From contig CAWDUT010000005.1 in the NCBI GenBank assembly GCA_963805525.1, forward strand, positions 247,992 to 311,991: DNA of 64,000 nucleotides. Reading direction: 5' to 3'. The notes under the pieces are model-generated. The model did not search any database, had not been told where the DNA came from, and saw only the letters and a list, made by a program, of their open reading frames with translations. The stretch is from DASQFQ01 sp963805525 (GTDB taxonomy: Bacteria; Actinomycetota; Thermoleophilia; Solirubrobacterales; Solirubrobacteraceae). The translations under genes were made by a program, and so were the position numbers. Positions 36,182 through 44,798 of the stretch are shown here, one piece after another (the first letter of the stretch is position 1; every line of letters begins with the position of its first letter).

Positions 36182-37411
36182 GTGCTTCAGCCCGTCGCGC
36201 TGGCCCATAAGAGCCTGGCCGACTACACCCACATCGTCGGCCGCCCGCTCGTCGAGGAGATCCGAGAGCTCGCCGAGCCGCTGAAGGGCAAGCGCGTTGT
36301 CCAGCTCAGCGCCACCGCCTTCGGTGGCGGGGTGTCGGAGATCCTGTACACGCTGATCCCGCTGATGCGCGACGTCGGCCTCGAGGTCGAGTGGCAGGTC
36401 ATCTACGGGCGCGAGGAGTTCTTCAACTCCACGAAGCTCATGCACAATGCTCTCCAGGGCAACCCGCAGGACCTCACCGAGGAGCAGTGGGCGACGTGGT
36501 TCCAGTACAACGAGATGAACGCCCGCGAGCTCTCGCGGGGGTGGGACATCTGTCTCGTGCACGACCCGCAACCGGCCGCGATGCTCTCCCTGGCCCCGGA
36601 GAAGGCCAAGGCCTGGGTGTGGCGCTGTCACATCGACGTCTCGACGCCGAACCCGCAGACGATGGAGCGGCTGCTCCCGTACATCACCGGTTACGGCGCC
36701 TCGCTGTTCCATGTCGCGTCGTACGTACCTCCGGGGATGGACGGCGGCGTCAACATCGTCCCGCCGGCGATCGACCCGCTGGCGCCGAAGAACATGGCGC
36801 TCTCGATCGAGGACGCGACGTTCGTGTGCAAGCAGTTCGGGATCGACACGAGCCGGCCGATGATGTGCCAGGTCTCGCGCTTCGACCCGTGGAAGGACCC
36901 GCTCGGTGTGATCGATGCCTACCGGACGGTGAAGGAGGAGCGGCCCGACGTGCAGCTCGCGCTGGTCGGCTCGATGGCGTCCGACGACCCCGAGGGATGG
37001 GACTTCTACAACTCGACGCTGGCGCACGCCGACGGCGATCCGGACATCCACATCCTCAACAACTTCAACAACGTCGGGGCGATCGAGGTCAACGCCTTCC
37101 AGTCGCTCGCCGACGTCGTGATCCAGAAGTCCACCAAGGAGGGCTTCGGGCTGACCGTGTCCGAGGCCCTCTGGAAGGGCCGCCCGTTCATCGGCGGCGA
37201 CGTCGGCGGGATCCCGCTGCAGGTCGAGGACGGCGAGACCGGCTACCTGGTCTCCACGGTCGAGGACTGCGCCAAGCGCTCGCTCGAGATTTTGCAGGAC
37301 CCCGCACTCGGGAAGGCCCTTGGTCGGCGGGGCAAGGAGCACGTGCGCGAGCACTTCCTCACGCCCCGTTACCTACGCGACTATCTGAAGATCTTCCAAG
37401 AGGTGTTGTAG
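36182..37411 (+). CDS. GT4 glycosyltransferase, TreT-like trehalose synthase
   Basis: 409 aa. Opens VVQLSATAFGGGVSEILY and carries the GT-B nucleotide-sugar site (SRFDPWKDPLGVIDAYR, STKEGFGLTVSEALWKGRP). It resembles trehalose glycosyltransferring synthase, which joins NDP-glucose and glucose. AGGAAGG lies 9 nt before GTG 36182. The next gene starts on the base after its stop, so the two probably act together. Confidence 0.85.
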   Translation: MLQPVALAHKSLADYTHIVGRPLVEEIRELAEPLKGKRVVQLSATAFGGGVSEILYTLIPLMRDVGLEVEWQVIYGREEFFNSTKLMHNALQGNPQDLTEEQWATWFQYNEMNARELSRGWDICLVHDPQPAAMLSLAPEKAKAWVWRCHIDVSTPNPQTMERLLPYITGYGASLFHVASYVPPGMDGGVNIVPPAIDPLAPKNMALSIEDATFVCKQFGIDTSRPMMCQVSRFDPWKDPLGVIDAYRTVKEERPDVQLALVGSMASDDPEGWDFYNSTLAHADGDPDIHILNNFNNVGAIEVNAFQSLADVVIQKSTKEGFGLTVSEALWKGRPFIGGDVGGIPLQVEDGETGYLVSTVEDCAKRSLEILQDPALGKALGRRGKEHVREHFLTPRYLRDYLKIFQEVL

Positions 37412-38884
37412 ATGCCAGATCGTGACCGGCCGCTCGTCCTGGTCTCCAACCGGGGGCCCGTCACGTTCCAGGAGGACGGCTCGATCAAGCGCGGGACCGG
37501 TGGGCTCGTGACGGCGCTGACCGGCCTGGCCTCGCACCGCGACGCCGTCTGGATCGCGTCGGCGATGAGCGACGACGACGCGCGCGTGCAGCGCGAGCAC
37601 GGCGACGAGGCGTTCCCGATCTCCGCGCCGCACGGCGGCGAGTTCCACGTGCGCTTCGTCGAGTCCGATCCCGCGGCGTACGACGGCTTCTACAACGTCA
37701 TCGCGAACCCGATGCTCTGGTTCATCCAGCACTACCTGTGGGACCAGAGCAACGCGCCAGATATCCGGCGCGAGGAGGTCGAGGCCTTCGAGCACGGCTA
37801 CAACGTCGTCAACGAGGACCTGGCGCGGGCCGTGCTGCAGGAGATCGAGGACGACGAGGAGCCCGTCGTCATGGTCCACGACTACCACTTCTACACGCTC
37901 CCGGGGATGATCCGCGAGCAGCGGCCGGACGTCTTCCTGCACCACTTCATCCACATCCCGTGGACGCAGCCGGACGCGTGGCGGGTCCTCCCGAAGGACA
38001 TCCGCGACCAGATCTACCTCGGGCTGCTGGCCAACGACATCGTCGGCTTCCACACGCGGTCCTACCGGCGCAACTTCCTGCAGTGCTGCCGCGACCTGAT
38101 GGACCTCGAGGTCGACATGGAGCAGGGCGTCGTGAAGTGCGGTGACCGCGAGGTGTGGGTGCGCGCGTACCCGCTGCCGATCGACTACGACGCGACGCGC
38201 TCGGTGGCCGCGCGCGACCGCGTGACGGAGCTCGAGGACAAGCTGCTCGCGCGGCGGCGGGAGTTCTCGATCCTGCGGGTCGACCGGGCCGACCTGTCGA
38301 AGAACGTCCTGCGCGGGTTCACCGGGTTCGACATCTTCCTCGAGCAGCACCCGGAGTTCTCCGAGCGCATCACGTTCACGGCGCAGCTGATGCCGTCGCG
38401 GACGGACGTGCCGGAGTACGCCGAGTACCTGGAGCGGATCGAGGCGCTGGTCGCGGTCGTCAACCACCGGCACGGGACGCCGGACTGGATGCCGATCGAT
38501 TTGAAATTGCGGGACGACCTCGAGGAGGCGATGGCCTCCTACAAGCACTACGACGTGATGATGGTCAACGCGATGTTCGACGGCATGAACCTCGTGGCCA
38601 AGGAGGGTCCGCTCGTCAACGAGCGCAACGGCGTCTCGATCCTGGGCGAGAACACGGGGGCGCACGAGGAGCTGGGCGAGTACTCGATCTCGGTGAACCC
38701 GTTCGACGTGCAGGAGCTGGCGGACGCGATCTACACCGCCCTGACGATGTCCGCGGAGGAGCGCGAGCGGCGCGCGAACGGGTTGAAGGAGATCGTCACC
38801 TCCCGCGATCCGGGCGACTGGATCGACGAGCAGGTCTCGGACATCCGCAAGAAGGCGCGCGGCATGGCGCCCACCGGCTCTTAG
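37412..38884 (+). CDS. otsA: GT20 trehalose-6-phosphate synthase-like protein
   Basis: 490 aa with GT20 features: LVLVSNRGPV, the N-terminal glycine loop (RGTGGLVTALTGL), VMVHDYHFYTLPGMIRE, FHTRSYRRNF, DVMMVNAMFDGMNLVAKEGP. It should transfer glucose from a nucleotide sugar to glucose-6-phosphate. No OtsB phosphatase is adjacent. Pairing with a TreT-like enzyme suggests osmolyte synthesis with two routes, or a related non-trehalose disaccharide. Confidence 0.85.
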   Translation: MPDRDRPLVLVSNRGPVTFQEDGSIKRGTGGLVTALTGLASHRDAVWIASAMSDDDARVQREHGDEAFPISAPHGGEFHVRFVESDPAAYDGFYNVIANPMLWFIQHYLWDQSNAPDIRREEVEAFEHGYNVVNEDLARAVLQEIEDDEEPVVMVHDYHFYTLPGMIREQRPDVFLHHFIHIPWTQPDAWRVLPKDIRDQIYLGLLANDIVGFHTRSYRRNFLQCCRDLMDLEVDMEQGVVKCGDREVWVRAYPLPIDYDATRSVAARDRVTELEDKLLARRREFSILRVDRADLSKNVLRGFTGFDIFLEQHPEFSERITFTAQLMPSRTDVPEYAEYLERIEALVAVVNHRHGTPDWMPIDLKLRDDLEEAMASYKHYDVMMVNAMFDGMNLVAKEGPLVNERNGVSILGENTGAHEELGEYSISVNPFDVQELADAIYTALTMSAEERERRANGLKEIVTSRDPGDWIDEQVSDIRKKARGMAPTGS

Positions 38885-39309
38885 CGCTCGAAGCTGAACT
38901 CGGTCGTGGCCGGGTCGGGGTGGAACCGGGGCGTCGCCGGCGGCGGATGAGGAGGCGGTGACGCCTGCGGCACCGCCGCGGGCGCAGGAGAGGGCACGGG
39001 CGGAGCCGACCGCACCCTTCGACGCCTCCTCCGCCCAGCCCGCTCCTTGACCCGAGCCGGTCTCGGCCGCTTCCTCCGCACCGCCCGCTCCCGCGCCTTC
39101 CTCACCCGAGCCCGCCGCCCCGCACCCGACCTCTTCCTCACCGGAGCCGCGCTCGCCGGCGGCGCCTCGGCCGCCGGCACCCCGAGCGGCCGGGCGGCAT
39201 CGCTCGGGACCCGCGGAACCCCGCCCTCCAGCTGCGGCCACACCACCGCCACACCCACGAGCGCCAGCACCGCCGCGGCCCGCCCCACGTTGCCCCAGCG
39301 CACTCGCAT
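38881..39309 (-). CDS. Basic, proline-rich membrane-anchored protein
   Basis: 142 aa from ATG 39309: one N-terminal hydrophobic segment (AAAVLALVGVAVVWP), a middle dominated by Arg/Lys (about 30 residues) and a Pro/Ala tail. No family is recognised. It is convergent with the GT20 gene (4-nt overlap) and divergent from rpsF. Low complexity lowers confidence. Confidence 0.5.
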   Translation of the reverse strand: MRVRWGNVGRAAAVLALVGVAVVWPQLEGGVPRVPSDAARPLGVPAAEAPPASAAPVRKRSGAGRRARVRKARERAVRRKRPRPARVKERAGRRRRRRVRSAPPVPSPAPAAVPQASPPPHPPPATPRFHPDPATTEFSFER

Positions 39310-39354
39310 CCCCCGCGGTAGGCGGCGCGTGACGGCCGCTCGCCCCCGCGTTGC

Positions 39355-39360
39355 TAGCCT
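39355..39360 (+). promoter_or_regulatory. -10 box (TAGCCT) of rpsF, leaderless
   Basis: TAGCCT ends 10 nt before ATG 39371, with no Shine-Dalgarno between. Confidence 0.45.
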
Positions 39361-39370
39361 CTAGCGCCGC

Positions 39371-39742
39371 ATGGCCCAAGAGCCGCCCCTTTACGACCTG
39401 ATCCTCCTGCTCGACACGCAGGTGGATGACGAGCGCCGTTCGCAGCTGCTCGACAACGTTCAAGCCGCCATCGAGAAGGGCGGCGAGGTTGTCGGCCGGC
39501 ACGACTGGGGCGTCCGCCCGACGGTCTACGAGGTGCAGAAGCGCCCCGACGCGGACTACCACCTGTTCCAGTTCCACGGGGACAACGCGCTGCTCGAGCA
39601 GCTCGGCCACACCCTGAAGATCACGGACGGCGTCCTGCGCTTCCGGATCATCAAGCTCCGCGCGGGCACGCCCCCGCCGCCGGATCTCGGTTCCCCCGCT
39701 GCCGCAGTCGCGGCGCCCGCGGGCGAGCCCGACGAGGCATAA
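39371..39742 (+). CDS. rpsF: 30S ribosomal protein S6
   Basis: 123 aa; starts YDLILLLDTQVDDE and includes the S6 core (RPTVYEVQKRPDADYHLFQF, LRFRIIKL) with an Ala/Pro-rich C-terminal extension. It binds S18 in the platform of the small subunit; its partner gene rpsR is 0.8 kb downstream. Confidence 0.96.
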   Translation: MAQEPPLYDLILLLDTQVDDERRSQLLDNVQAAIEKGGEVVGRHDWGVRPTVYEVQKRPDADYHLFQFHGDNALLEQLGHTLKITDGVLRFRIIKLRAGTPPPPDLGSPAAAVAAPAGEPDEA

Positions 39743-39748
39743 GCCTTC

Positions 39749-39781
39749 TTCGCAACGCCTTCGCAACGATTTCGCCGCAAG
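39749..39781 (+). repeat. 11-bp-spaced direct repeats upstream of ssb
   Basis: TTCGCAACG at 39749-39757 and again at 39760-39768, with a degenerate third (TTCGC-cg-CAAG) from 39771: one copy per helical turn. About 50 bp further on is a TAGACT -10-like box, so the repeats sit where an ssb activator or repressor would bind. Function unknown. Confidence 0.3.
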
Positions 39782-39865
39782 TAGCGGCGCCATCGCCGAT
39801 CGCGCCGATCCCCGATCTAGACTCGGCGCCCGAGAGTCGAGAGAAGCATCGAAAGGAGCCACACC

Positions 39866-40333
39866 GTGGCCGCCACGAACATCAACGTCGTCGTCCTCAC
39901 CGGGAACCTCACGCGCGATCCTGAGCTCCGCTCACTGCCGAGCGGGATGTCGGTCTGCTCGCTGCGGATCGCGTCCAACACGCGCCGCAAGGGCCAGTCC
40001 GGCGAGTGGGAGGACAAGGCGAACTACTTCGATGTGACCGTCTGGGGCGCCCAGGGCGAGAACTGCGCGCGCTTCCTGTCCAAGGGCCGCCCGGTCGCGC
40101 TCAACGGCCGCCTCGAGTGGCGCGAGTGGCAGGCGCAGGACGGCCAGAAGCGCCAGAGCGTCGAGATCATCGCCGACTCCGTCCAGTTCCTGGGCGGGCG
40201 CGACGAGGCCCCCAACGGCGGCGGCGGCTTCACCCCGCAGTCGGACGTCCCGGTCGACAACCGCGACTTCCAGCCGGCGGGCGCACCCGCGGGCGGCGGC
40301 AACGCCCCCGCGGACGACGACATCCCGTTCTAG
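39866..40333 (+). CDS. ssb: Single-stranded DNA-binding protein
   Basis: 155 aa. OB-fold beginning INVVVLTGNLTRDPELRSLP, then FDVTVWGAQGENCARFLSKG, a flexible Gly/Ala-rich linker and the conserved acidic tip DDDIPF that recruits replication and repair partners. GTG 39866 has AAAGGAG upstream. A strong terminator follows. Confidence 0.97.
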   Translation: MAATNINVVVLTGNLTRDPELRSLPSGMSVCSLRIASNTRRKGQSGEWEDKANYFDVTVWGAQGENCARFLSKGRPVALNGRLEWREWQAQDGQKRQSVEIIADSVQFLGGRDEAPNGGGGFTPQSDVPVDNRDFQPAGAPAGGGNAPADDDIPF

Positions 40334-40362
40334 GCCGCAACCGTCACACCCTTCAGAGATCC

Positions 40363-40396
40363 GGCCCCGGAGCACCGCTCCGGGGCCGTTTTTCTT
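40363..40396 (+). terminator. Rho-independent terminator after ssb
   Basis: Perfect 11-bp stem GGCCCCGGAGC / GCTCCGGGGCC with a 3-nt loop followed by a T-rich run. It separates rpsF-ssb from rpsR-rplI, genes that many bacteria keep in one transcript. It is the clearest terminator in the window. Confidence 0.85.
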
Positions 40397-40540
40397 TGCC
40401 GAGGACGGTCCCCGCGCACTCCCGCCGGGGCGCGTCCGCGCGCGTCTGCCACAATGGACCGCCCGCGCCCCCCAGCGCGCGCGGATTCGTGCGCCCCCGC
40501 GGCGCCTCGTGGACACGCAGCACACGAAAGGTCTTCGCAA

Positions 40541-40873
40541 GTGGCAAAGCAGCGCAGCCGGCCGACGCGCCGGCGTGACAAGAAGGGTGGGCCCGGCTCC
40601 GGCCGCCGCAAGTCCTGCCAGTACTGCAAGGACAAGATCGACCACGTCGATTACAAGGACATCCCGACCCTTCGCAAGTTCATCAGCGACCGGGGCAAGA
40701 TCCGCTCGCGTCGTATCACCGGCGCCTGCCGCCGGCACCAGAACCAGATCGCGACCGCCGTCAAGCGGGCGCGCGAGATCGCGCTGCTCCCGTACGTCGG
40801 CGACACGCGCGAGAACCGCGACGAGCGCGGCCGGCCGCAGCGCGACGATCGCGACCGCGACAGAGACCGCTAG
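40541..40873 (+). CDS. rpsR: 30S ribosomal protein S18
   Basis: 110 aa from GTG 40541 (AAAGG upstream). The S18 core is clear (YKDIPTLRKFISDRGKIRSR, TGACRRHQNQIATAVKRARE). It is the Cys-containing form (SCQYCK and CRRH, a zinc-ribbon remnant). N- and C-terminal basic/acidic extensions (GGPGSGRRK, RDDRDRDRDR) lengthen it beyond the usual 75-85 aa. Confidence 0.95.
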   Translation: MAKQRSRPTRRRDKKGGPGSGRRKSCQYCKDKIDHVDYKDIPTLRKFISDRGKIRSRRITGACRRHQNQIATAVKRAREIALLPYVGDTRENRDERGRPQRDDRDRDRDR

Positions 40874-40879
40874 CCCGTC

Positions 40880-41332
40880 ATGCCGACCGCGATCCTGCTC
40901 CAGGACCACGAGACGCTGGGCGAGCGCGGCACGGTCGTCGACGTCTCCAAGGGCTACCTGCGCAACTACCTGATCCCGCGCAAGCTGGCCGAGCCCGCCA
41001 CCAAGGGCTCGATCGCCGCCGCGGAGCGCCGCCAGGAGGCCGCCTCGCGCGCCCTCGAGCAGGCGACCACGGCCGCGCGCGACAACGCCGAGCTCCTCAA
41101 CAAGACGGTGCTCACGATCACGCACCAGGCCGGCGACGACGGCCGCCTGTTCGGCTCCGTGACGTCGCAGGACATCGTCGACGCCATCAAGGAAGCCCGC
41201 GGCATCAAGATCGATCGCCGCAAGGTCCACCTCGACGAGCCGATCCGCACGGTCGGCACGCGCATGGTCGTCGTCGAGGTCGCCGACGACGTCACCGCGA
41301 CCATCAAGACGATGGTCGTCGAAGAGAAGTAA
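40880..41332 (+). CDS. rplI: 50S ribosomal protein L9
   Basis: 150 aa: N-terminal L9 domain AILLQDHETLGERGTVVDVS and GYLRNYLIPRKLA, a long connecting helix and a C-terminal domain (DGRLFGSVTSQDIVDAI). It starts 6 nt after rpsR. Confidence 0.96.
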   Translation: MPTAILLQDHETLGERGTVVDVSKGYLRNYLIPRKLAEPATKGSIAAAERRQEAASRALEQATTAARDNAELLNKTVLTITHQAGDDGRLFGSVTSQDIVDAIKEARGIKIDRRKVHLDEPIRTVGTRMVVVEVADDVTATIKTMVVEEK

Positions 41333-41363
41333 CAACTCTGCGGAAAGACCCAGGAGTTTCGTC

Positions 41364-41385
41364 GCGGCGCCCCTGTGGGCGCCGC
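41364..41385 (+). terminator. Hairpin between rplI and dnaB
   Basis: GCGGCGCCC-ctgt-GGGCGCCGC, perfect 9-bp stem followed by a pyrimidine-rich but not pure T tail. A likely terminator of rpsR-rplI; the dnaB promoter (TAGAGT at 41395-41400) follows. Confidence 0.55.
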
Positions 41386-41394
41386 TTCGCTTCC

Positions 41395-41400
41395 TAGAGT
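41395..41400 (+). promoter_or_regulatory. -10 box (TAGAGT) of dnaB, leaderless
   Basis: Ends 10 nt before ATG 41411 with no ribosome binding site between. Confidence 0.45.
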
Positions 41401-41410
41401 GGTCCGCCCC

Positions 41411-44038
41411 ATGGCGATCGCAGACCAGCGCAACGGCGACTCGGCAACAGCGCCGCCGCAAAACCTCGAGGCGGAGCAGTCGGTCCTCGGCGCGGTCCTG
41501 CTGTCGGACACGGCGCTGCCCGCGCTGATCATCGACGAGCGCCTCCAGCCGGAGGACTTCTACCGCGAGGCGCACGGGCTGATCTTCCAGGCGATGCTCG
41601 ACCTGCACACGGTCGGCGAGCCGGTCGACGCGCTCACGCTCGTCGAGCACCTCAAGCAGGCCGGCCTGCTCGAGAACGTCGGCGGCCGCGCCGCGGTCGA
41701 CCTGCTGGCCGGCTCGGTCCCCGCCGTCGGCAACGTCCGTCAGTACGCGCGCATCGTCCGCGAGAACGCGATGCTCCGCCGCCTCCTGCGCGCCTCCTAC
41801 GAGATCCAGGCGCGCGTGCACTCCCACGAGGCGCCGCCGCGCGAGCTCGTCGACCTCGCCGAGCGCTCGATCCTCGAGGTCGCCCACGACGACCGCCGCA
41901 AGGACTTCCGCGCGATCCACGACCTGCTCTCCGCGGAGCTGGACAAGCTCGAGCAGCTCTCCGCCCACGGCACCTCGATCACCGGCACGCCGTCCGGCTT
42001 CGAGGACCTCGACCGCATCACCGGCGGCTTCCAGCCCGGCAACCTGATCATCCTCGCCGCACGCCCCGGCATGGGCAAGTGCCTGGCCGGCTCCGCGCTC
42101 GTGTACGACCCGGCGACGGGCGCGCGCCGCCGCATCGACGAGATCGTCGCGGCCGCCGAGCGGGGCGAGTCGGTGGAGGTCGCCGCCGTCGGGCCTGACC
42201 TGAAGCTCCGCGTCGCGCCGGTCAGCGCGGGGCTGCGCAGCGGCGTGCAGCGCGTGTATCGGCTCCGCACGCGCCTGGGCCGGCGCGTCGATGCCACCGC
42301 CAACCATCCCCTCCTCACGCTCGAGGGTTGGCGCAAGCTGGGCGAGCTAGAGGCCGGCGTCCGGATCGCCGTACCGCGGCAGCTCCCTCGGCCAATCGCG
42401 AGCGAGTCGATGCCCGACCACGAGGTCGTGCTGCTCGCCGCCCTGGTCGCCGACGGCAACATGACCGAGCGCACTCCCCGCTTCTGCTCCGCCCCCGACT
42501 CGGCGATCCTTCCGGTCGTCGAGCAGGCCGCCGCCGAGCTCGGGCTGCACCTCCACGACTGCGGCCACGGGACGATGACGATCAGCGCCGGCCGCGGCGG
42601 CCCGCCCAACCCGCTCACCGCGCTGCTGAAGCGCCACGGCCTCTGGGGCTCGCGCTCGGGCACGAAGTTCGTCCCCGACGCGATCTTCGGCCTCGGGGAC
42701 GAGCAGATCGCGCGCTTCCTGTCGGTCCTCTACGCCTGCGACGGGCATGTCTACTGCGGCGAGCGCTACTCGCAGATCGGCTACACGACGATCTCCGAGC
42801 GCCTGGCCCACGACGTCCAGCACCTGCTGCTTCGGCTCGGCGTGGTCGCGGCCATCCGGCCGCTCAAGCGCGCCGTCTATGCCGGCACCTCCACCGTCGC
42901 GCGCGAAGTTCGCATCACCGATCGCAGCGGCCTCGAGGAGTTCGCCCGCCGCGTGGCGATCGTCGGCAAGACCCAGGGGCTCGAGCGCGTCCTCGCCCAC
43001 GGCGCCGGGCGCGCCGCCAACACCAACTTCGACACCCTCCCGACCGCGGTGTGGGAGCGCGTCCGCTCGGCCAAGGGCGAGCGCTCATGGGCCGAGGTCA
43101 GCGCGGCCGCAGGGCGCCCGCGCAACCACAACGGGCACGTGGGGACCCGTGGCCTTTCGCGGGCACAACTGGCCACGCTCGCGGCCGCCACGGACAGCAG
43201 CGAGCTCAGCGGCCTTGCCGCGAGCGACCTGTGGTGGGACGAGGTCGCCTCGATCGAGTGCCTCGGCGAGCAGGAGACCTACGACCTCACGGTCCCGGGG
43301 GAGCACAACTTCGTGGCGGACGACATCGTCGTCCACAACAGCGCCCTGATGGCCAACTTCGCCGAGCACGCGGCGCTGACCACCAAGCAGGCGGTCGCGC
43401 TGTTCAGCCTCGAGATGTCCGAGGGGGAGCTCGCCCAGCGCTTCATCGCCAGCCAGGCGTCGATCAAGGGCGACGACCTGCGCAAGGGCAAGGTGCCGCA
43501 GACTCGGTGGGCGAAGATCCTCGCGGCCTCCAATCGGCTCGCCGAGTCGTCGCTGTTCGTCGACGACTCCTCCGACCTCTCGGTGCTCGACGTGCGCGCG
43601 AAGACGCGCCGGCTCGCGCAGCAGCAGGCCGACGGCCTCGGGCTGGTCCTGATCGACTACCTCCAGCTCATGCGCGCCAGCGGGCAGACCGACAACCGCG
43701 CCGAGCAGGTCGGGCAGATCTCGCGTGGGCTGAAGACACTGGCGCGCGAGCTCGAGGTGCCGGTGATCGCGCTCTCCCAGCTCAACCGAGGCGTCGAGCA
43801 GCGCGCCGACAAGCGCCCGATGCTGTCCGACCTCCGCGAGTCCGGCGCGATCGAGCAGGACGCCGACCTCGTGATGTTCATCTACCGCGACGAGTACTAC
43901 GACGAGGACTCGGAGGACGAGGGGATGGCCGAGGTCCACATCGCCAAGCACCGCAACGGCGGCCTCGGGACGATCAAGCTGACATTCCAGGCCGAGTACC
44001 CGCGCTTCATGTCCTACGTCGGCGAGGAGCACTACTAG
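41411..44038 (+). CDS. dnaB: Replicative DNA helicase DnaB containing an intein
   Basis: 875-aa precursor. Mature DnaB would be 455 aa: the N-extein (223 residues) has the N-terminal hairpin domain and linker and ends exactly in Walker A (ARPGMGK). The C-extein (232 residues) begins SALMANF and carries FSLEMSEGEL, LVLIDYLQLM (Walker B) and LSQLNRGVEQR with DLRESGAIEQDAD. The intein interrupts the P-loop, so the helicase cannot bind ATP until splicing. The loader-like ATPase gene overlaps its stop by one base. Confidence 0.97.
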   Translation: MAIADQRNGDSATAPPQNLEAEQSVLGAVLLSDTALPALIIDERLQPEDFYREAHGLIFQAMLDLHTVGEPVDALTLVEHLKQAGLLENVGGRAAVDLLAGSVPAVGNVRQYARIVRENAMLRRLLRASYEIQARVHSHEAPPRELVDLAERSILEVAHDDRRKDFRAIHDLLSAELDKLEQLSAHGTSITGTPSGFEDLDRITGGFQPGNLIILAARPGMGKCLAGSALVYDPATGARRRIDEIVAAAERGESVEVAAVGPDLKLRVAPVSAGLRSGVQRVYRLRTRLGRRVDATANHPLLTLEGWRKLGELEAGVRIAVPRQLPRPIASESMPDHEVVLLAALVADGNMTERTPRFCSAPDSAILPVVEQAAAELGLHLHDCGHGTMTISAGRGGPPNPLTALLKRHGLWGSRSGTKFVPDAIFGLGDEQIARFLSVLYACDGHVYCGERYSQIGYTTISERLAHDVQHLLLRLGVVAAIRPLKRAVYAGTSTVAREVRITDRSGLEEFARRVAIVGKTQGLERVLAHGAGRAANTNFDTLPTAVWERVRSAKGERSWAEVSAAAGRPRNHNGHVGTRGLSRAQLATLAAATDSSELSGLAASDLWWDEVASIECLGEQETYDLTVPGEHNFVADDIVVHNSALMANFAEHAALTTKQAVALFSLEMSEGELAQRFIASQASIKGDDLRKGKVPQTRWAKILAASNRLAESSLFVDDSSDLSVLDVRAKTRRLAQQQADGLGLVLIDYLQLMRASGQTDNRAEQVGQISRGLKTLARELEVPVIALSQLNRGVEQRADKRPMLSDLRESGAIEQDADLVMFIYRDEYYDEDSEDEGMAEVHIAKHRNGGLGTIKLTFQAEYPRFMSYVGEEHY
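42080..43339 (+). other. Intein in DnaB Walker A motif, with LAGLIDADG endonuclease
   Basis: 420 residues starting Cys1 (CLAGSALVYDP) and ending His-Asn (DDIVVHN), with Ser as the +1 residue: the complete set for class 1 splicing. Block B Thr-x-x-His is TANHPLLT (73-80). Block F is ETYDLTVPGEHNFVADD. Two LAGLIDADG-type motifs, LLAALVADGN (118-127) and FLSVLYACDG (213-222), each keep an acidic residue, so the homing endonuclease may be active. The frame is intact throughout. Confidence 0.95.
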
Positions 44039-44784
44039 TGGCCCCGTGCCCCGACGGCCGCTGCGACGGCTCCGGCTTCCTCTACGACGAAGACACGCGG
44101 AAGGCGCGCGACTGCAGCTGCCGCCCCCGCCGGCTCGCCCGCCGCAAGGCGCGCAAGCTCGCCGGCGTGATCCCGCGCCGCTACCAGGGCGTCAGCTTCG
44201 ACCGCGCGCCGGTCACGCTGATCGAGCCGACCGTCGTGCGCGAGGTCCGCAAGTACGTCGACGGGCTCGAGGGCAACCTCAGAGACGGCAAGGGCATCTG
44301 GTTCGAGGGCGACATCGGGACGGGGAAGACCACGCTCGCGATGCTGATCTCGGCCGAGGCGCTGAAGCTCGGGCACTCGGTCGCGATCTACTCGCTGCCG
44401 CGCCTCCTCGGGCTCCTGCGCGAGACGTTCGACGACGACTCGGAGGCCAGCCTCTCCACGCTGCTGGAGCGCCTCGCCGCCGTCGAGCTGCTCCACATCG
44501 ACGACGTCGGCGCGGAGCAGAGCTCGCCGTGGGTGCTCGAGCAGCTCTACACGATCGTCAACACGCGCTACGAGGACGACCGCGCGGTGGTGCTCACGAC
44601 GAACCTCACCCCGCCCGAGCTGCAGGTGCAGATCGGCGAGCGCACGGTCTCGCGGATCATCGAGATGTGCGGCGATCCGCTGCTGCTCAAGGGCACCGAC
44701 CAGCGCGTCTCGATGCCCGACCCGTTCGCGTCCGACACACCCGTCCCCTACGGCGAGCCCCGCGCGCGCCGCCTCGCCTCCTAG
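44038..44784 (+). CDS. DnaC/DnaI-like AAA+ helicase loader with N-terminal zinc motif
   Basis: 248 aa. Starts with a Cys-rich segment (CPDGRCDGSGF ... CSC) like the zinc finger of DnaI/DnaJ proteins, then an AAA+ core: Walker A GDIGTGKTTL, Walker B LLHIDDVG, sensor VVLTTNLTP. GTG 44038 shares its first base with the dnaB stop (TAGTG). Family role plus position suggests it loads DnaB or rescues forks; the N-terminal finger would contact DnaB. Confidence 0.9.
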   Translation: MAPCPDGRCDGSGFLYDEDTRKARDCSCRPRRLARRKARKLAGVIPRRYQGVSFDRAPVTLIEPTVVREVRKYVDGLEGNLRDGKGIWFEGDIGTGKTTLAMLISAEALKLGHSVAIYSLPRLLGLLRETFDDDSEASLSTLLERLAAVELLHIDDVGAEQSSPWVLEQLYTIVNTRYEDDRAVVLTTNLTPPELQVQIGERTVSRIIEMCGDPLLLKGTDQRVSMPDPFASDTPVPYGEPRARRLAS

Positions 44785-44787
44785 ACT
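44782..44787 (+). promoter_or_regulatory. -10 box (TAGACT) of purA, leaderless
   Basis: TAGACT includes the stop codon of the loader gene and ends 11 nt before ATG 44799; there is no Shine-Dalgarno. Confidence 0.45.
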
Positions 44788-44798
44788 TCACTCACGGC

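Noticed and set aside
36391..38961. Long plus-strand frames overlapping the GT4/GT20 genes
   Set aside because: Alternate-frame shadows rich in Arg/Gly/Pro without start signals or domains.
39310..39370. S6:S18 autoregulatory leader before rpsF
   Set aside because: The gap is 61 bp, rpsF looks leaderless from TAGCCT, and no supporting stem was seen.
40363..40396. Attenuator inside an rpsF-ssb-rpsR operon
   Set aside because: No alternative antiterminator pairing was found; a plain terminator is the simpler reading.
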